Shown here piece by piece: positions 21,611 through 32,650 of a stretch of DNA of 40,984 nt; position 1 is the first letter of the stretch, and every line of letters starts with the position of its first letter. Where the stretch lies: contig KV423936.1 of the NCBI GenBank assembly GCA_001632435.1, positions 226,203 to 267,186 on the forward strand. The letters run 5' to 3'. The notes beneath the pieces are model-generated. The model was given only the letters and a program-made list of their open reading frames with translations. It did no database searches and was not told the DNA's origin. The DNA is from Calocera cornea HHB12733 (Eukaryota > Basidiomycota > Dacrymycetes > Dacrymycetales > Dacrymycetaceae). The position numbers and the translations under genes were made by a program.

Positions 21611-23655
21611 ATGGACGCCCCGCTGGTCGCCATGCAGCAAGCCTCGTCACCGACGCCCAACTCGGGCCCTTTCCCGCCGTCTCCGACCGAAAGCCACCAG
21701 CTCTTGCGGCCCTCCGACAAGGTTCCCCAGCAACAGCCACCTTTCTGCAGACAGTGCAAGGTGCGCTGTGAAGATTGTGAAGTCGAGCACATGGACATCC
21801 AGGTACAGTGCACGGACGTCAGCTGCCATGGCGTGATAGAGTGCACCGACGAATGTACTATCGTCGAATGCGACCAGGAAGAGTGCTTCGACAAGTCCTG
21901 TCAGAACCAATGGTACGCACAGCCCCACGCTGAACCGTGGAATGGCGCCTGGTTCTGTGACGCCTGCTCCCAGCCAACGGTCGGTCTTTTTTCTCTCCTT
22001 CCATCAACCATCACACTAAATAGCGAGCCCCGCAGTGCTGCGACGGACACCCCGGCCCGTACTGTGCAGATCCCAACTGCTTCACGTCCTCGTACCCTTT
22101 CCCACCGGCACATTTGGACATGCCACCGTCCCAGCAACGTCGGGAACCTCCGCCGATCTTTACAAACGAGGAATACTTCCAAGCCCTAGCCTCCGCATAC
22201 CCTGGCATGCTACCACCGATGGGGATGCTGCCACCACAACCGCTGCATTTTATGCAACCGCCTCATTTTATGCAGAACAACATAGGCATGGGTCCGACAT
22301 CGTTCCCTCCGACCGGCTCCAACACGCCTTCGCTGGCAAGCTCGATGTCCGTCCAGAGCTCTCCGACTCCTTCTGCATATACCAGTCAAACACTGCAATT
22401 GTCCTGCCAATGGGCTCACTGCCACATGACCTTCGCCACCCTCGAGGAACTCAAGGCACACGTCGATTCCCAGCATCTCCACCTTCCCGGGGTTCCGTGT
22501 GCACACGTGCCACCTGCCCTCAACCACGCACAGCTGCAGGCGCAGGCTATCGCCAACCCTATGTCGCTGTTTGGAATCGACCAAAATGGAGCTACCGAAT
22601 GTCTGTGGGGAGACTGTGGGTCCGAATTGCCGCCGGACCTCCAGCCGGGCAGCATAGAAAGTGCACTTGCTATGGCTGAGCATCTGCTGCAGGATCACCT
22701 GAATTTCGAGCATCAAAACCTCATGGACCTCGACCCTGCACTCAGTCAACCGACCCCGTCTGCATCGCAAAGGGTGATGGTCTCCCCGTTTGCCACCGCT
22801 CCGACCTTCCGTAGCCAGACCGCCTCCCGTGCTTCTTCTTCGACCACCGAAGAGCACATCTGCGAGTGGGAGAACTGCAATGCCATCTTCGATTCCGCCG
22901 CAGAGCTGATGCTGCATCTTACGAGCTTCCATGTTGGGTCAGGGAAGAACGAGTACTGGTGCCGATGGCGCGGATGCGACCGTAATTCGGAAGGGAGAGC
23001 GTTCGCCAGCAAGCAGAAGATCCTGCGGCACGTTCAGGTTTGTGCACTTCGTCATTGATCGATTGTTTCTGACATGAAGCTCGCTTTAGTCGCATACCGG
23101 GTACCGTCCCTATGAGTGCGAAATCTGCCATCAGTTCTTCTCGGAGCCGGCGACACTTCAGCAGCATACACGCAGGCACACGAATGAGCGTGAGTTATGC
23201 AGATAGAATGAGGATGTCACGAACTGATCCTATGTGAAGGGCCATTTGTTTGTGATCACCCTGGTTGTGGCAAGGCTTTTGCGATCGCTGGCGCTTTGAC
23301 TATCCACAAGCGCACTCACAACGGTGAGAAACCCTTCAAGTGCACTTACTGTGACCGGTAAGCCTACATACAGCTTGCATGGGATCATGTTGATGAAGCG
23401 CCTTTCTCAGTGCGTTCTCCGAGTCTTCCAACTATACCAAGCATGTGAGTGTTTCCACAATCGTCAGCTTATTCCCATACTGACAAAGAATGGTAGCTCC
23501 GCACGCATACTGGTAGCAAACCGTATCTATGTCCGGAGGCTGGATGCGGGAAACGCTTTTCTCGTCCCGATCAGCTTTCCAGACACAGTCAGACGCATAA
23601 ATCTCCTGCTCATGCCCGCACGTGGACTGAGGAGAGTGACGATGACGGAGTGTGA
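21611..23655 (+). CDS. C2H2 zinc-finger transcription factor, ZAP1-like
   Basis: Probable zinc-responsive transcriptional activator. Six exons (21611-21979, 22036-23037, 23090-23189, 23240-23357, 23411-23444, 23497-23655) give 593 aa. Residues 46-138 contain 17 Cys, many as CxxC or C-x4/5-C. Then come a Pro/Met/Gln-rich spacer and eight C2H2-type fingers: LSCQWAHC (residues 247-270), a degenerate [16 protein letters not shown] and YWCRWRGC (both of the paired CxW type seen in Zap1 and GLI), then [34 protein letters not shown] and [13 protein letters not shown] with TGEKP-like linkers. The run of five C-terminal fingers and the paired CxW fingers match yeast Zap1 best. A general GLI/ZIC-like factor is the alternative. 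The third intron ends AAG rather than the usual YAG, judged from frame and motif continuity. Confidence 0.85.
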
Positions 23656-23946
23656 CATCAATAAGGGTTGATAGGATCTGCATTTGCCGCTTCATTGTAA
23701 CAGAGTTCTCTGTTTCCTGCGACTTGCTCTCATCGTGTAGAGAAATCACTGTACTCTCCATGAAATCAGATATTGTAACATTCGAAGAGATGCGCTCCGG
23801 TGATTGGTTGCAAGCCATTATTAGCGCGTCAATGGGCCCGTGTATTAGACCCGAGCGGAAGCAAAGTCATACAAGGGGGCGGACGTGCGCCGGCCGTGCC
23901 CCTCGACTAAGTCGCAGCATTCCTATCCTACTATACCTAACGTAAA
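23656..23946. other. Intergenic region ZAP1-like - AP-1 gamma
   Basis: 291 bp, the 3' flank of the zinc-finger gene and the promoter of the adaptin gene. No further gene is visible. CTATCCTACTATACCTAACG immediately precedes the ATG. Confidence 0.35.
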
Positions 23947-26900
23947 ATGGCCGCAACACTGCGGGCCTCGACGGTGGCCAGCTTGCTCACAGGCACCGGA
24001 GGGTATCACAATCTGAAGGGCATGTTCAATCTCTGTGTCAATTTCCATCCGCTGACGAGCGTTTCAGCTTTGATTAAGGCAATCCGAGCATGCAAGGTGA
24101 GCGACACGCCTCCCACACGTATACTTCAAGACTGACGTGTCCTTGACAGACTCTTGCCGATGAGCGCTCCCTTATCCAAAAGGAGTCCGCTGCGATCCGA
24201 ACCTCCTTCAAGGAGGAGGACTCCTTCCTCCGACACAACAACATTGCTAAGCTGCTGTACATCCACATGCTTGGCTACCCGGCGCATTTTGGGCAAATCG
24301 AGTGCTTGAAGCTGGTCGCAAGCCCCCGGTTCGCGGACAAGAGACTGGGCTATCTCGGGATTATGCTTTTGCTGGATGAGAACCAGGAGGTTCTGACGCT
24401 CGTCACAAACTCGTTGAAGAAGTGAGCACTGTACCCAATGCGCCTTCCACACGTCGCTGATCCGCATCAGTGACATGAACCATTCGAACATGTACATTGT
24501 CGGCCTCGCCCTGTGCACATTTGCGAACATTTCGTCTGAGGAGATGTCGCGTGATCTGTGCAATGAGATCGAGAAGTTGATGGGGTCCAGCAACACCTAT
24601 ATCCGGAAGAAGGTGTGCGAGAATGCAGTCCGTGTTTTGTCTGAATGCTGACAATGTTGCAATAGGCCGCTCTGTGCGCTCTGAGAATTGTACGACGGGT
24701 GCCCGATCTTCAGGACCACTTCGTGGAGAACTCCAAGATTCTGCTGTCTGACCGGAATCACGGTGTGCTCCTTACCGGTGTGACTCTGGTCACAGAGATG
24801 TGCGAGGCCGATTCGGCTTCTCTCCCGGAATTCCGTAAGGTACGTGATACCTGCAACCCTGTCAAATGCATATATTGATCGGCGCATGGTAGGCTGTCCC
24901 CCTCCTCATCAGGCACCTCAAGTCTCTCGTCACGACGGGTTATAGTCCCGAACACGACGTGTCCGGCATTACCGATCCTTTCCTCCAAACCAAAATTCTA
25001 CGCCTCATTCGTATCCTTGGCAAAGGCGACGCACACTCCAGCGAGGCGGTCAATGATATCCTGGCACAGATTGCTACGAACACGGATTCTGCAAAGAACG
25101 TTGGGAACTCCATCCTATACGAGACGGTCCTCACGGTCCTGGAAATCGAGGCAGATGCCAGTTTGAGGGTCATGGCCATCAACATTCTCGGAAAGTTCCT
25201 GACCAACAGAGACAACAACATTCGGTATGCAGATTGCCTGCAGCCTACTGTCTGTATCTGACGTGTCTATGCAGCTATGTTGCTCTCAACACTCTTAACA
25301 AAGTCGTTGCCATGGACACCAACGCTGTCCTGCGACATCAGAACACGATACTGGACTGCTTGAGGGACGGCGATATTTCCATTCGTCGACGAGCCCTAGA
25401 GCTATCTTACGCCTTGGTCCGAGAATCCAATGTCCGCGTACTCACACGCGAGTTACTCGCGTTCCTCGAAGTGGCCGATAACGAGTTCAAATTGGGCATG
25501 ACAACTCAGATATCGTTGGCAGCCGAGCGATTTGCGCCTAACCGGAGATGGCATATAGACACCGTTTTGCGCGTTCTCAAGCTTGTATGTTTTGCATCTA
25601 CTGCGTTCTAGAGTTGATCGCTTACCATCAGTCAGGCCGGCAACTATGTTCGCGAGGAGATCCTATCGTCCTTTATTCGCCTAGTCTGCCACACCCCAGA
25701 GCTGCAATCGTATACTGTATCGAGGCTCTTCGTTGCTCTGCAATCGGATGTTTCGCAGGAGTCACTGACGCTCGCTGCCGTATGGCTGATCGGAGAATTC
25801 TCGGACATTCTGTTGGCAGAGGGTGTTACAGAAGAGGAGCAGCACAAGAGTGTAAGGAAGGACTGTGATTCGTCATAGAAGCAACTGACTCGTGTCCAGG
25901 TCACTGCTTCCGATATCATTGACCTCTTTGACTCCGTTCTCCAATCCCCCTATTCAAACTCTCTCATTCGCCAGTTCATCCTCACATCGATCACAAAGCT
26001 CTCTACCCGTATTTCTCCAAATGATCCGCAGCAACAGCGCATTCATGGCATGCTGTCCCAATACACGACCAGCCAGGAGCTGGAAATTCAGCAACGAGCC
26101 GTCGAATTCTCGAGCTTGTTCGGTCAAGGCGAGATCACTGAAGGTGTATTGGAGAGGATGCCACCTCCTGAAATCAAGGTCACTGTTCTTGGAGTTGGTG
26201 AGTAGACCTGGAAACACTCTACCGGTGTAATACTGAGTCTTGCCGCAGTCAGCGAAACTAAGCCAGTAGGACCAACAAGACAGGACAAAGACGTATGCTC
26301 CTACGCTATCTGGCACTTTCATCCTCTGAATGCCTTTGTAGTCTCTCATTGATCTCATGGGCGATGACATGTCTTCGACCGCACCTGCCGCAAACGGTGG
26401 TCTCACCGCCAATCCGCAAGACTTGCTGAAGGATATTTTCGGTTCAAGCAACGACACAACGACGGTCACAGAAACAGCTTCCCTTGCACCAGCCTCCAAG
26501 CCTAAGGCAACCGTTAACGATATTCTCGGCCTGTTCAATCAGACACCATCCGCACCATCACCCGCACCAAGCATGCCCACTGCAGCCATGGGTGGTCTTG
26601 GAGATATGTCGTCGCTGTTCGGGCCGCAACCTTCTGCTCCGGCGGGCCCTGTTCCCGTCTCAGCTCCGGCGCAGTCTGCAGCACCTGCAAAGCCTGCAGC
26701 ACCCAAGTTACCTGCTTACCCCGCTTATGATAAGAACAACCTGAAGGTCACCTTAACCCCTCAACCCTCTGTGGCTCGTCCTGGTATGGTGACCATCTTG
26801 GCGACGTTTACAACCACGGGTGCAGAAGGCGTTAGTGGACTGAACTTCCAGGCTGCTGTTCCAAAGGTCAGGAGTCGTGTGAGGCTAGCCAATTTTGTGC

Positions 26901-27169
26901 TGACAATGCGTACTAGACCCAGCAACTGCAGATGCTTGCTATATCGAACCCCGACATTCAGCCGGGCGCCCCCGCAACTCAGCAAATGCGGGTCATCGCG
27001 CCAGCAGGGGTAAGCCGAACCACCACGACTGCTCTTCCTTCGTCTCACCCATTGATTGTAGGCTCAAGTCCGTTTACGATTACGATTCAATTTCATGACT
27101 GCTGGTCGGAATGTGCAAGACCAGGTAGACTTCGCTGGGTTCCCGGCTGACCTGACAGCGCCGAAATGA
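23947..27169 (+). CDS. APL4: AP-1 clathrin adaptor complex, gamma-adaptin subunit
   Basis: Large subunit of the heterotetrameric AP-1 complex, which sorts cargo at the trans-Golgi network and endosomes. Thirteen exons (23947-24019, 24068-24096, 24150-24421, 24471-24612, 24666-24839, 24893-25224, 25275-25584, 25636-25851, 25900-26197, 26249-26292, 26342-26866, 26917-27009, 27062-27169) join to 871 aa. The adaptin trunk starts at [20 protein letters not shown] after an unusual 19-residue N-terminal extension. Trunk landmarks are [36 protein letters not shown] and [14 protein letters not shown]. Residues about 640-755 form a Pro/Ala/Ser-rich hinge with DLLKDIF and DILGLF short motifs. The gamma-ear spans about 755-871 ([29 protein letters not shown]). 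Intron 1 is a GC-AG intron. Confidence 0.96.
24020..24067 (+). other. GC-AG spliceosomal intron, 48 nt, stop-free
   Basis: Splicing GGCATGT... at 24020 to ...GTTTCAG at 24067 restores the invariant gamma-adaptin start motif [15 protein letters not shown] (codon G|CT). Reading through adds 16 residues without a stop. CGCTGACGAG, 10-20 nt before the acceptor, is a good branch site. No GT donor gives the conserved join. Confidence 0.8.
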
Positions 27170-27300
27170 TGTACGATACGGAATGTAGTCCACAGATAGT
27201 AATCTGCTTCTATAATACCCATTGCAAGATATCTGCAACATGAACAGCGATTGCCTAGAGGAACGAAAGCAAGCAAACAAGAAAACAAAATTAAACATCG

Positions 27301-30300
27301 TTACTTCATGCCAGCACCACCCGAGGGTGACATCGGCGTCGTCGGCGACGCAACGTCTGCCAAGGAAGTCGCGGACGTCGAGCCAAACATGGCTTTCAAC
27401 GTCTGCTCGTTACGTTTCTGACGAAGACGTTCCACTTCCTCGGGGCCGCCGGTCATCTTCAGCTTCTTGCCGTCAACAAAGTTGCTGAGTTCTGCCTGAA
27501 ACTCGTCAGAGTGGGAGGCCAGCTCCTTGTCTCTCTGTTTCTTTGCAGCTTCAATAGCCTTCAATCGACGTTCTGGGTCAACCTGCGCGCCTCTGATCTC
27601 CATCATCACTGTGCTGAGGCCACCATGCTTCTCTTCAAGCGGGGGCGGTCGATATGTCCGGAGCGTCTTCTGGCTTCCACCGCTTCCTTTCAGGGAGATG
27701 AACTTCTCCACGTGACCGAATACCTCCCTCAGCGCCTTGTGATCCTCGATAAGATCGGCCAGTAATTCCTCTTGATGAGTCAGGAACTTCTGCTCCTCCA
27801 CGATGTTCTCGAGTTCCTCGCCCCACGTCTTCTTCCACATTGGCTTGATCGTAGACACGTGCTGCGAGAGGCTCTCGAGTTCGGTGGCGCAAGCATCAAT
27901 GTCACTCTTGAGCTGCCTCATCACAGTGGGCTTCGGAAGGACCTGCCGCTTGACGACATCGCCTTTGAGAACTTCAACGGAGTCTGTCAGCTCTTCGATC
28001 TTCGTCAAGGCGTCCTGACTGCGGGTATCCAGCTTGTCCTTCCCCGCATTGATGTACGCTCTTGTGCCTCCGACTTTGGTGTCTGCCAGTTCGCGGACAG
28101 CGTTCGTCTGCACTCTGAGTCCTCCCAATGCCTCCTTGGTTTGGTTGATGAAGTCCACATATAGCTGTCGCATAACACCTAGATCGCGACGAATATTTTG
28201 GACTTCATCAAACTGGGTCTGTAAGTCGTGGAAGATGCGACCTGATGTTACATCTGAAGCCCCAGTCATTTGTGGCTGGATTGGTTCCAAGGGAGGCGGT
28301 CTTGATGAAGGGCTCAGTTTCATCTTGGAAAGTTTTGACGCTGCGGCCTGGAACTGTACGTCCGAAGGTCGGGGAGCAACAGGTGCGCTGGACGAGGAAG
28401 AGATGTATTGCGGACCAACTGACATCCTGCGTGAGGCAGCCATCGCTTGCTTTAGCTCACGTATATCTTGTGAGACCGAAGAGATTTGAAGGTCGATGTG
28501 TTGCTTGACTTGGTCCAAAGCTAGAGGAAACGTGAGAACTATGTTTCGCGCTTAACAAGACCGCACTCACGTTCCACATTCAAGAGCAATCTGCTGCCAT
28601 TCTGTATATCGTCCAAGTTCTCCAGCTCGTACCGGATACGACTTGATGGATCTTCGATATAAATGGCAGGAAAGTTCTCCAGACCGGGGTTGTACGAAAA
28701 CTTGTCCATGAACAGTATCCTGAGACCGGCGAATGATATCGTCGACTCTATGTCAACCTTCTTCGTGTGCATCCCGAGCGTCAGGAAGACTGTCAAGTTA
28801 CCCGAGCCAGAAACTCGGGTCACCGACAGTTCCACACGGCTCTGTCCTAACGGAGTGGAGGTAACAGGCGCGGAAGACTCATTTGCTCCCTGTACAGAAC
28901 TGAAGTTGGACAGCTCGCTGGCTGCGCTGTCGGACTTGACGATACCATTCATCGACTTCGATCCGCTCATGAAGGCTGGAAGCGGCGGGAGAGGCGGTAC
29001 TTCATCCCTCGAGGGGCTAGGGCTTTGTCGAGTGGGTGTTTCTGGCGTCCGAGTCCGGCTTTCCGACCGATCAACTCCCTTAGCTTTTACGGGCGCCTCT
29101 TCCCGTTCGTTCAATGTGCCGAGGTCAGACATGAATGAGCGATCTGCAGGAATAAGGGAGCGACGATTCTGAACCATGGCAGCAGATTGCTTGTCCCTTG
29201 TTGACGGTCCAGAAGCACCCATTCGCATGAAGTTGAAGGTGGAAAATCGCTTTGATGCACGTCGCTCCAATAGCATGTCACTTCTCTGCAAAGCGGCGAA
29301 CGAATTCTGCGCTCCAAGATTTGTTGCGCGCTCTTCATCACCCGCAGGTGCAGGAGCCAAAGGCTGTACGTCTGCCTTCTCCACCGGTGGACTGGCCAAT
29401 GGGGAGTTGTATGCACTGGGCAGGGTGTCCTCTGGCCTGGAAGTGTCCACCGACGCGCCCCCGGGCGTTCCTGGAGAAGCCTGAGAGACGACGACATCTG
29501 GACCAGATGACGCGGGGGGCGTCTGAGGTTCTGCTGACGGTCCTTCAGGAGATGGTGGCTCGCTCTCCTCCTCCGGGAGCTTGGGTACATCTGGCTTGCT
29601 CCCCAAGGGCGGAGACGGTAGTTCCTTTCCAGGTGTCATTGGTTTGTCCGTCAGAGAGAACCGCCTCACGTCTGGAGGCACAACTGGCGGAGGAAGCGAA
29701 GGCATTTGCGATTTGACCGGACTCGAGGGTTCCTCTGGAATGGACGCGATATTACGAGAGCTGAGCGATGGTCCTCTCTTCGGTAGCTCCCTCTTGACTT
29801 CTTGTGGCGGAGAGTCATTACTCGGTGGTAACGGTGCGGACTGGCCTGTTCGGCTAGGTGTCCTGGCCGATGACCGCGATGCAGGTCGGGAAGGGGTTTC
29901 GCCTTCTGGAATTGTGCCAGAGATCGAGCCCGATTGGTCGTCGCGTCGGCGCTGCGGTACAAAACCGCCGACGAACCTATCCGAGGATATGTTTGTGAGA
30001 GACGAGTTGGAGCGACTCTCGACCATGCCGGTCGGAGCCCTGCTTTCGTCAATCGACTGTGTCGCCGGTCGCCGGTATGCAGAAGTGGAGCTCGCGCGGC
30101 TGCCCGTAGGTGTGGGTACCGATCTGTGTTCCCTTGCTCTCGAAGATGAGGGCGTGACAGTTGGTTTGGTGTCCTCTGTTGGCGGCGGAGCTTCGGCAGT
30201 AAGGGCTCGGGAGGAGCGCGATCCACCACTTCCTGAGGACCGTGAGGGGCGCGTTGCTTGTTGCCGTCTGTACTCCGACTGCTTTGTTCGCAAGCCATTC

Positions 30301-30867
30301 AATAGGTTCGTAATGATTGTTCGGACTGTCGGCAAATAACGTTCGAGGGAAGCGGTCGTAGCTTCTTCTGCGAGACAAAGCTCCAGCACGTCCCGAAGGT
30401 CTTGCGGCACCGACAATAGTTCCCTGTCTCAACATCAGGGCTACATCATGTGGGCATGCAAAGAACACGCACGTCATGTCAATCCCGCATGATGCAAAGG
30501 CAGCAACAGCTGCATTAAAATCATTCCCCAGTCTGACGTAGACATCGCTGACTTGGTTCTCCGTCGCCCTCATTTGACTCCATAATGTCAAAGACTCCAA
30601 CAACTGCTTGATAGCGACCAAAAGTCGTGTCACCGTGGTCTCCACACCATTTCCAGACTATTGATATGTTAGTGGTAAGAAATGGGAGCTGACTGGTTTG
30701 CGTACGGATGATCCAGATCTCGCTCTTCCTTCCCTCCGCGACTGGGAGCCAGAGCTGGATGGCTCAGGGGCCCGCTCACTCCTAGACGACCCGGCGTAGT
30801 ATGCGGAGTGTTCCCTTGGCCGTTCCGAGCCTGATGAGGCTCCCGACTGCACCCTCGCCGTTGACAT
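27301..30867 (-). CDS. BUD6: Actin-interacting polarity protein Bud6/Aip3
   Basis: Formin co-activator and actin-nucleation cofactor of the polarisome, acting at sites of polarised growth and septation. Four exons (30867-30706, 30657-30473, 30423-28571, 28520-27301) give 1,139 aa. Residues 55-170 are the Bud6 N-terminal domain (VTRLLVAIKQLLESLTLWS ... FASCGIDMTELLSVPQDL). Residues 170-550 are Ser/Pro-rich and disordered with several basic-proline stretches. From about residue 590 the conserved AIP3 domain starts (VSGSGNLTVFLTLGMHTKKV, FSYNPGLENFPAIYIEDP, LENLDDIQNGSRLLLNVE). The last exon is largely coiled coil (DQVKQHIDLQISSVSQDIRE, then SVEVLKGDVVKR). The stop lies 131 bp from that of convergent AP-1 gamma. 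The N-terminus could extend through an upstream exon. Confidence 0.93.
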
Positions 30868-31193
30868 GCTCCACGCAAGGTACTGACGAGGAGAGATAAC
30901 AGGTCGAGAGGAGAATAAACCAACAGGCTTTGGCACACAGCGTGCCACACGCCGTGCGCACAACGAACCTCCGGCCGAACTCAAGAAGCAAGGGTAAAAT
31001 GCCTCCGCTTGTCTCCGCCATGCGGGTCATTGAAGCAGGGTCCAGCGTAACCAGGCCGGGCTTCCAACCTACCGGCAAGTCACCCTGCCTGTCGCCGCGC
31101 TGGTCCGCTGCATACATACCCTCATTCTCCAGCTCATCGTCGTCCTCACCAGCCCCCCACGCCGAATGTCCTCTGTCTGTAATCACTCTTAGG
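30868..31193. promoter_or_regulatory. Divergent promoter region BUD6 / Bud6-N-like gene
   Basis: 326 bp between the two chosen starts. Both flanking genes have uncertain first exons, so the true promoter may be shorter or shifted. A TC-rich tract (CATCGTCGTCCTCACCAGCC) lies near 31136-31155. No other feature is visible. Confidence 0.35.
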
Positions 31194-32381
31194 ATGCTCA
31201 GCCGTAGTGTCTCCTCCTATGACCCGAGAGGGTCAACCTCGGGCATAGCAGCTTTCGAGGGCAGAGACCGAAGACTAAGACCCCGCGCGTCTTGCCCCCC
31301 CGTGCCAGTGGATGCAAGTCACGTCTCTCCCAGCGCCTCGCATCTTCTCTGACCGGAATGTTTAGGTGCCGTCGACGGCGACAGTAGATGAACACGCAAC
31401 GCGTCTGATCGCCTCCGGAGAACAACTCATGCAGGCTCTCGAACTGTGGAGCCTCAATAAGAAAGCTGTTTGGCAAGTGAGCGCAACGTTCGCGCGGTTC
31501 GCGAACGAGTGCAACGCGTCGACCTCTATATTTCTGGCTGCTGGAGCCGATGTATCGTCAGTCCTCTCGCCTTTCTACTGGAAACCGCGCTGAATACCCT
31601 CTCGCCGCTCAGTGTGTTGAAGAATGTGCCTCCGGAACTACGAAGAGCTGTCGAACAGCTGATGTCCCAAGAACCTTCACTACATCGCTTCAAAGAATTC
31701 AAGCCTTCGCTGGATGATATAGTACAACGATTTGCTGTCGCGGTTCGCAAGATACAAGAAAGTCATGGAGCAGCCTCTGAACAGCCGAAAGCCTCCCCGC
31801 TACCAAAGGTCAGAACTATACAAACGTTGCCATCTCATCTCGCTAACTTTCATTCCAGATGAGCAGCATCAACGCCTCTTTGGAAGGGTTTGTGAGATCC
31901 GTAGGGCAAATGAAGGAAGTCATAGACGTATGGAGCGTGAAGGAACTTCCGGATGACGATATTCGGGCAAGCTTGCAGCAACTTGAAAGAGACTTTGGAG
32001 CGTTGTCATCCTCTTTCAGCGAGCGTGGGGTGGAGCTGACGTACGTGCATTGTTGTCGTTGCATACAATAAACTAATGATACACTACAGCACCGATATCA
32101 GTCCTATATTTGAAGAGCTCAAGGTGCTAGTGACCGAACTTATCTCACCAGAGGTATCGAGCGAGTGGAAGGATCCGTTCGACGACCAGCTTAACGCCAT
32201 TCTCATCCGTCTGCTTAGCGGGCTCAAACTGAAGCAAGCCGAGCTCACGCAAGCTCGACAAGAAATCAAGCGGAGAGCGACATTCAGGCTCCGAAGTTCA
32301 GTATTTGAGGAATCGTCGGGTCCACGATTGCCTAGCACCATGTCCCGTGCCGCCCTTGGGCGAAGGAACTTCACGAAGTGA
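31194..32381 (+). CDS. Protein made of two tandem Bud6 N-terminal-like domains
   Basis: Five exons (31194-31307, 31366-31556, 31613-31808, 31859-32040, 32090-32381) join in frame to 324 aa. Domain 1 (residues 39-167) reads ATRLIASGEQLMQALELWS, FLAAGADVSVLKNVPPEL, PSLDDIVQRFAVAVRKIQES. Domain 2 (residues 168-300) reads ASLEGFVRSVGQMKEVIDVWS, SERGVELTTDISPIFEEL, QLNAILIRLLSGLKLKQAEL. Both align with the Bud6 N-terminal domain encoded just across the shared promoter (LLESLTLWS, GIDMTELLSVPQDLRDVLE, IITNLLNGLRTKQSE). No AIP3 domain or coiled coil follows. It could compete with or partner Bud6 at polarity sites; that role is inference. Exon 1 is the least certain part: the GTGGAT donor is weak and the start ATG could lie elsewhere. 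The C-terminus is short, basic and Ser-rich. Confidence 0.8.
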
Positions 32382-32650
32382 AAGGATCACGGGTCAGTAT
32401 ACCTCGGAGGATGTGTCTCCAAGCGGAACCCTTCAACTGTATATATATATTTGTGATCCCCGTTGTTGTATCAGTACTGTTCCATAGCACTATTACCCTC
32501 TTGTTGTCATTCCATGAGATGCAGCCTGCATAGGCGCCGGCCGCTCAGCGCTTGTGCGAACGAATCTTCCTCCGCACCTTTCAAAATCTTGGACCCTCAA
32601 CTGAGGACCCTACCAACGACCATCACCTCCCTCCTCTCTTACCCACAACA
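32382..32650. other. Intergenic region, Bud6-N-like gene to TMA16
   Basis: 269 bp. A TATATATATATTT run at about 32440-32452 fits a 3' UTR/polyadenylation region of the upstream gene. The last 60 bp before the next ATG are pyrimidine-rich (CATCACCTCCCTCCTCTC), the leader of TMA16. Confidence 0.4.

Noticed and set aside
29581..30339. Plus-strand open frame of 252 codons
   Set aside because: Antisense of the disordered Ser/Pro-rich region of BUD6; no start context or domain.
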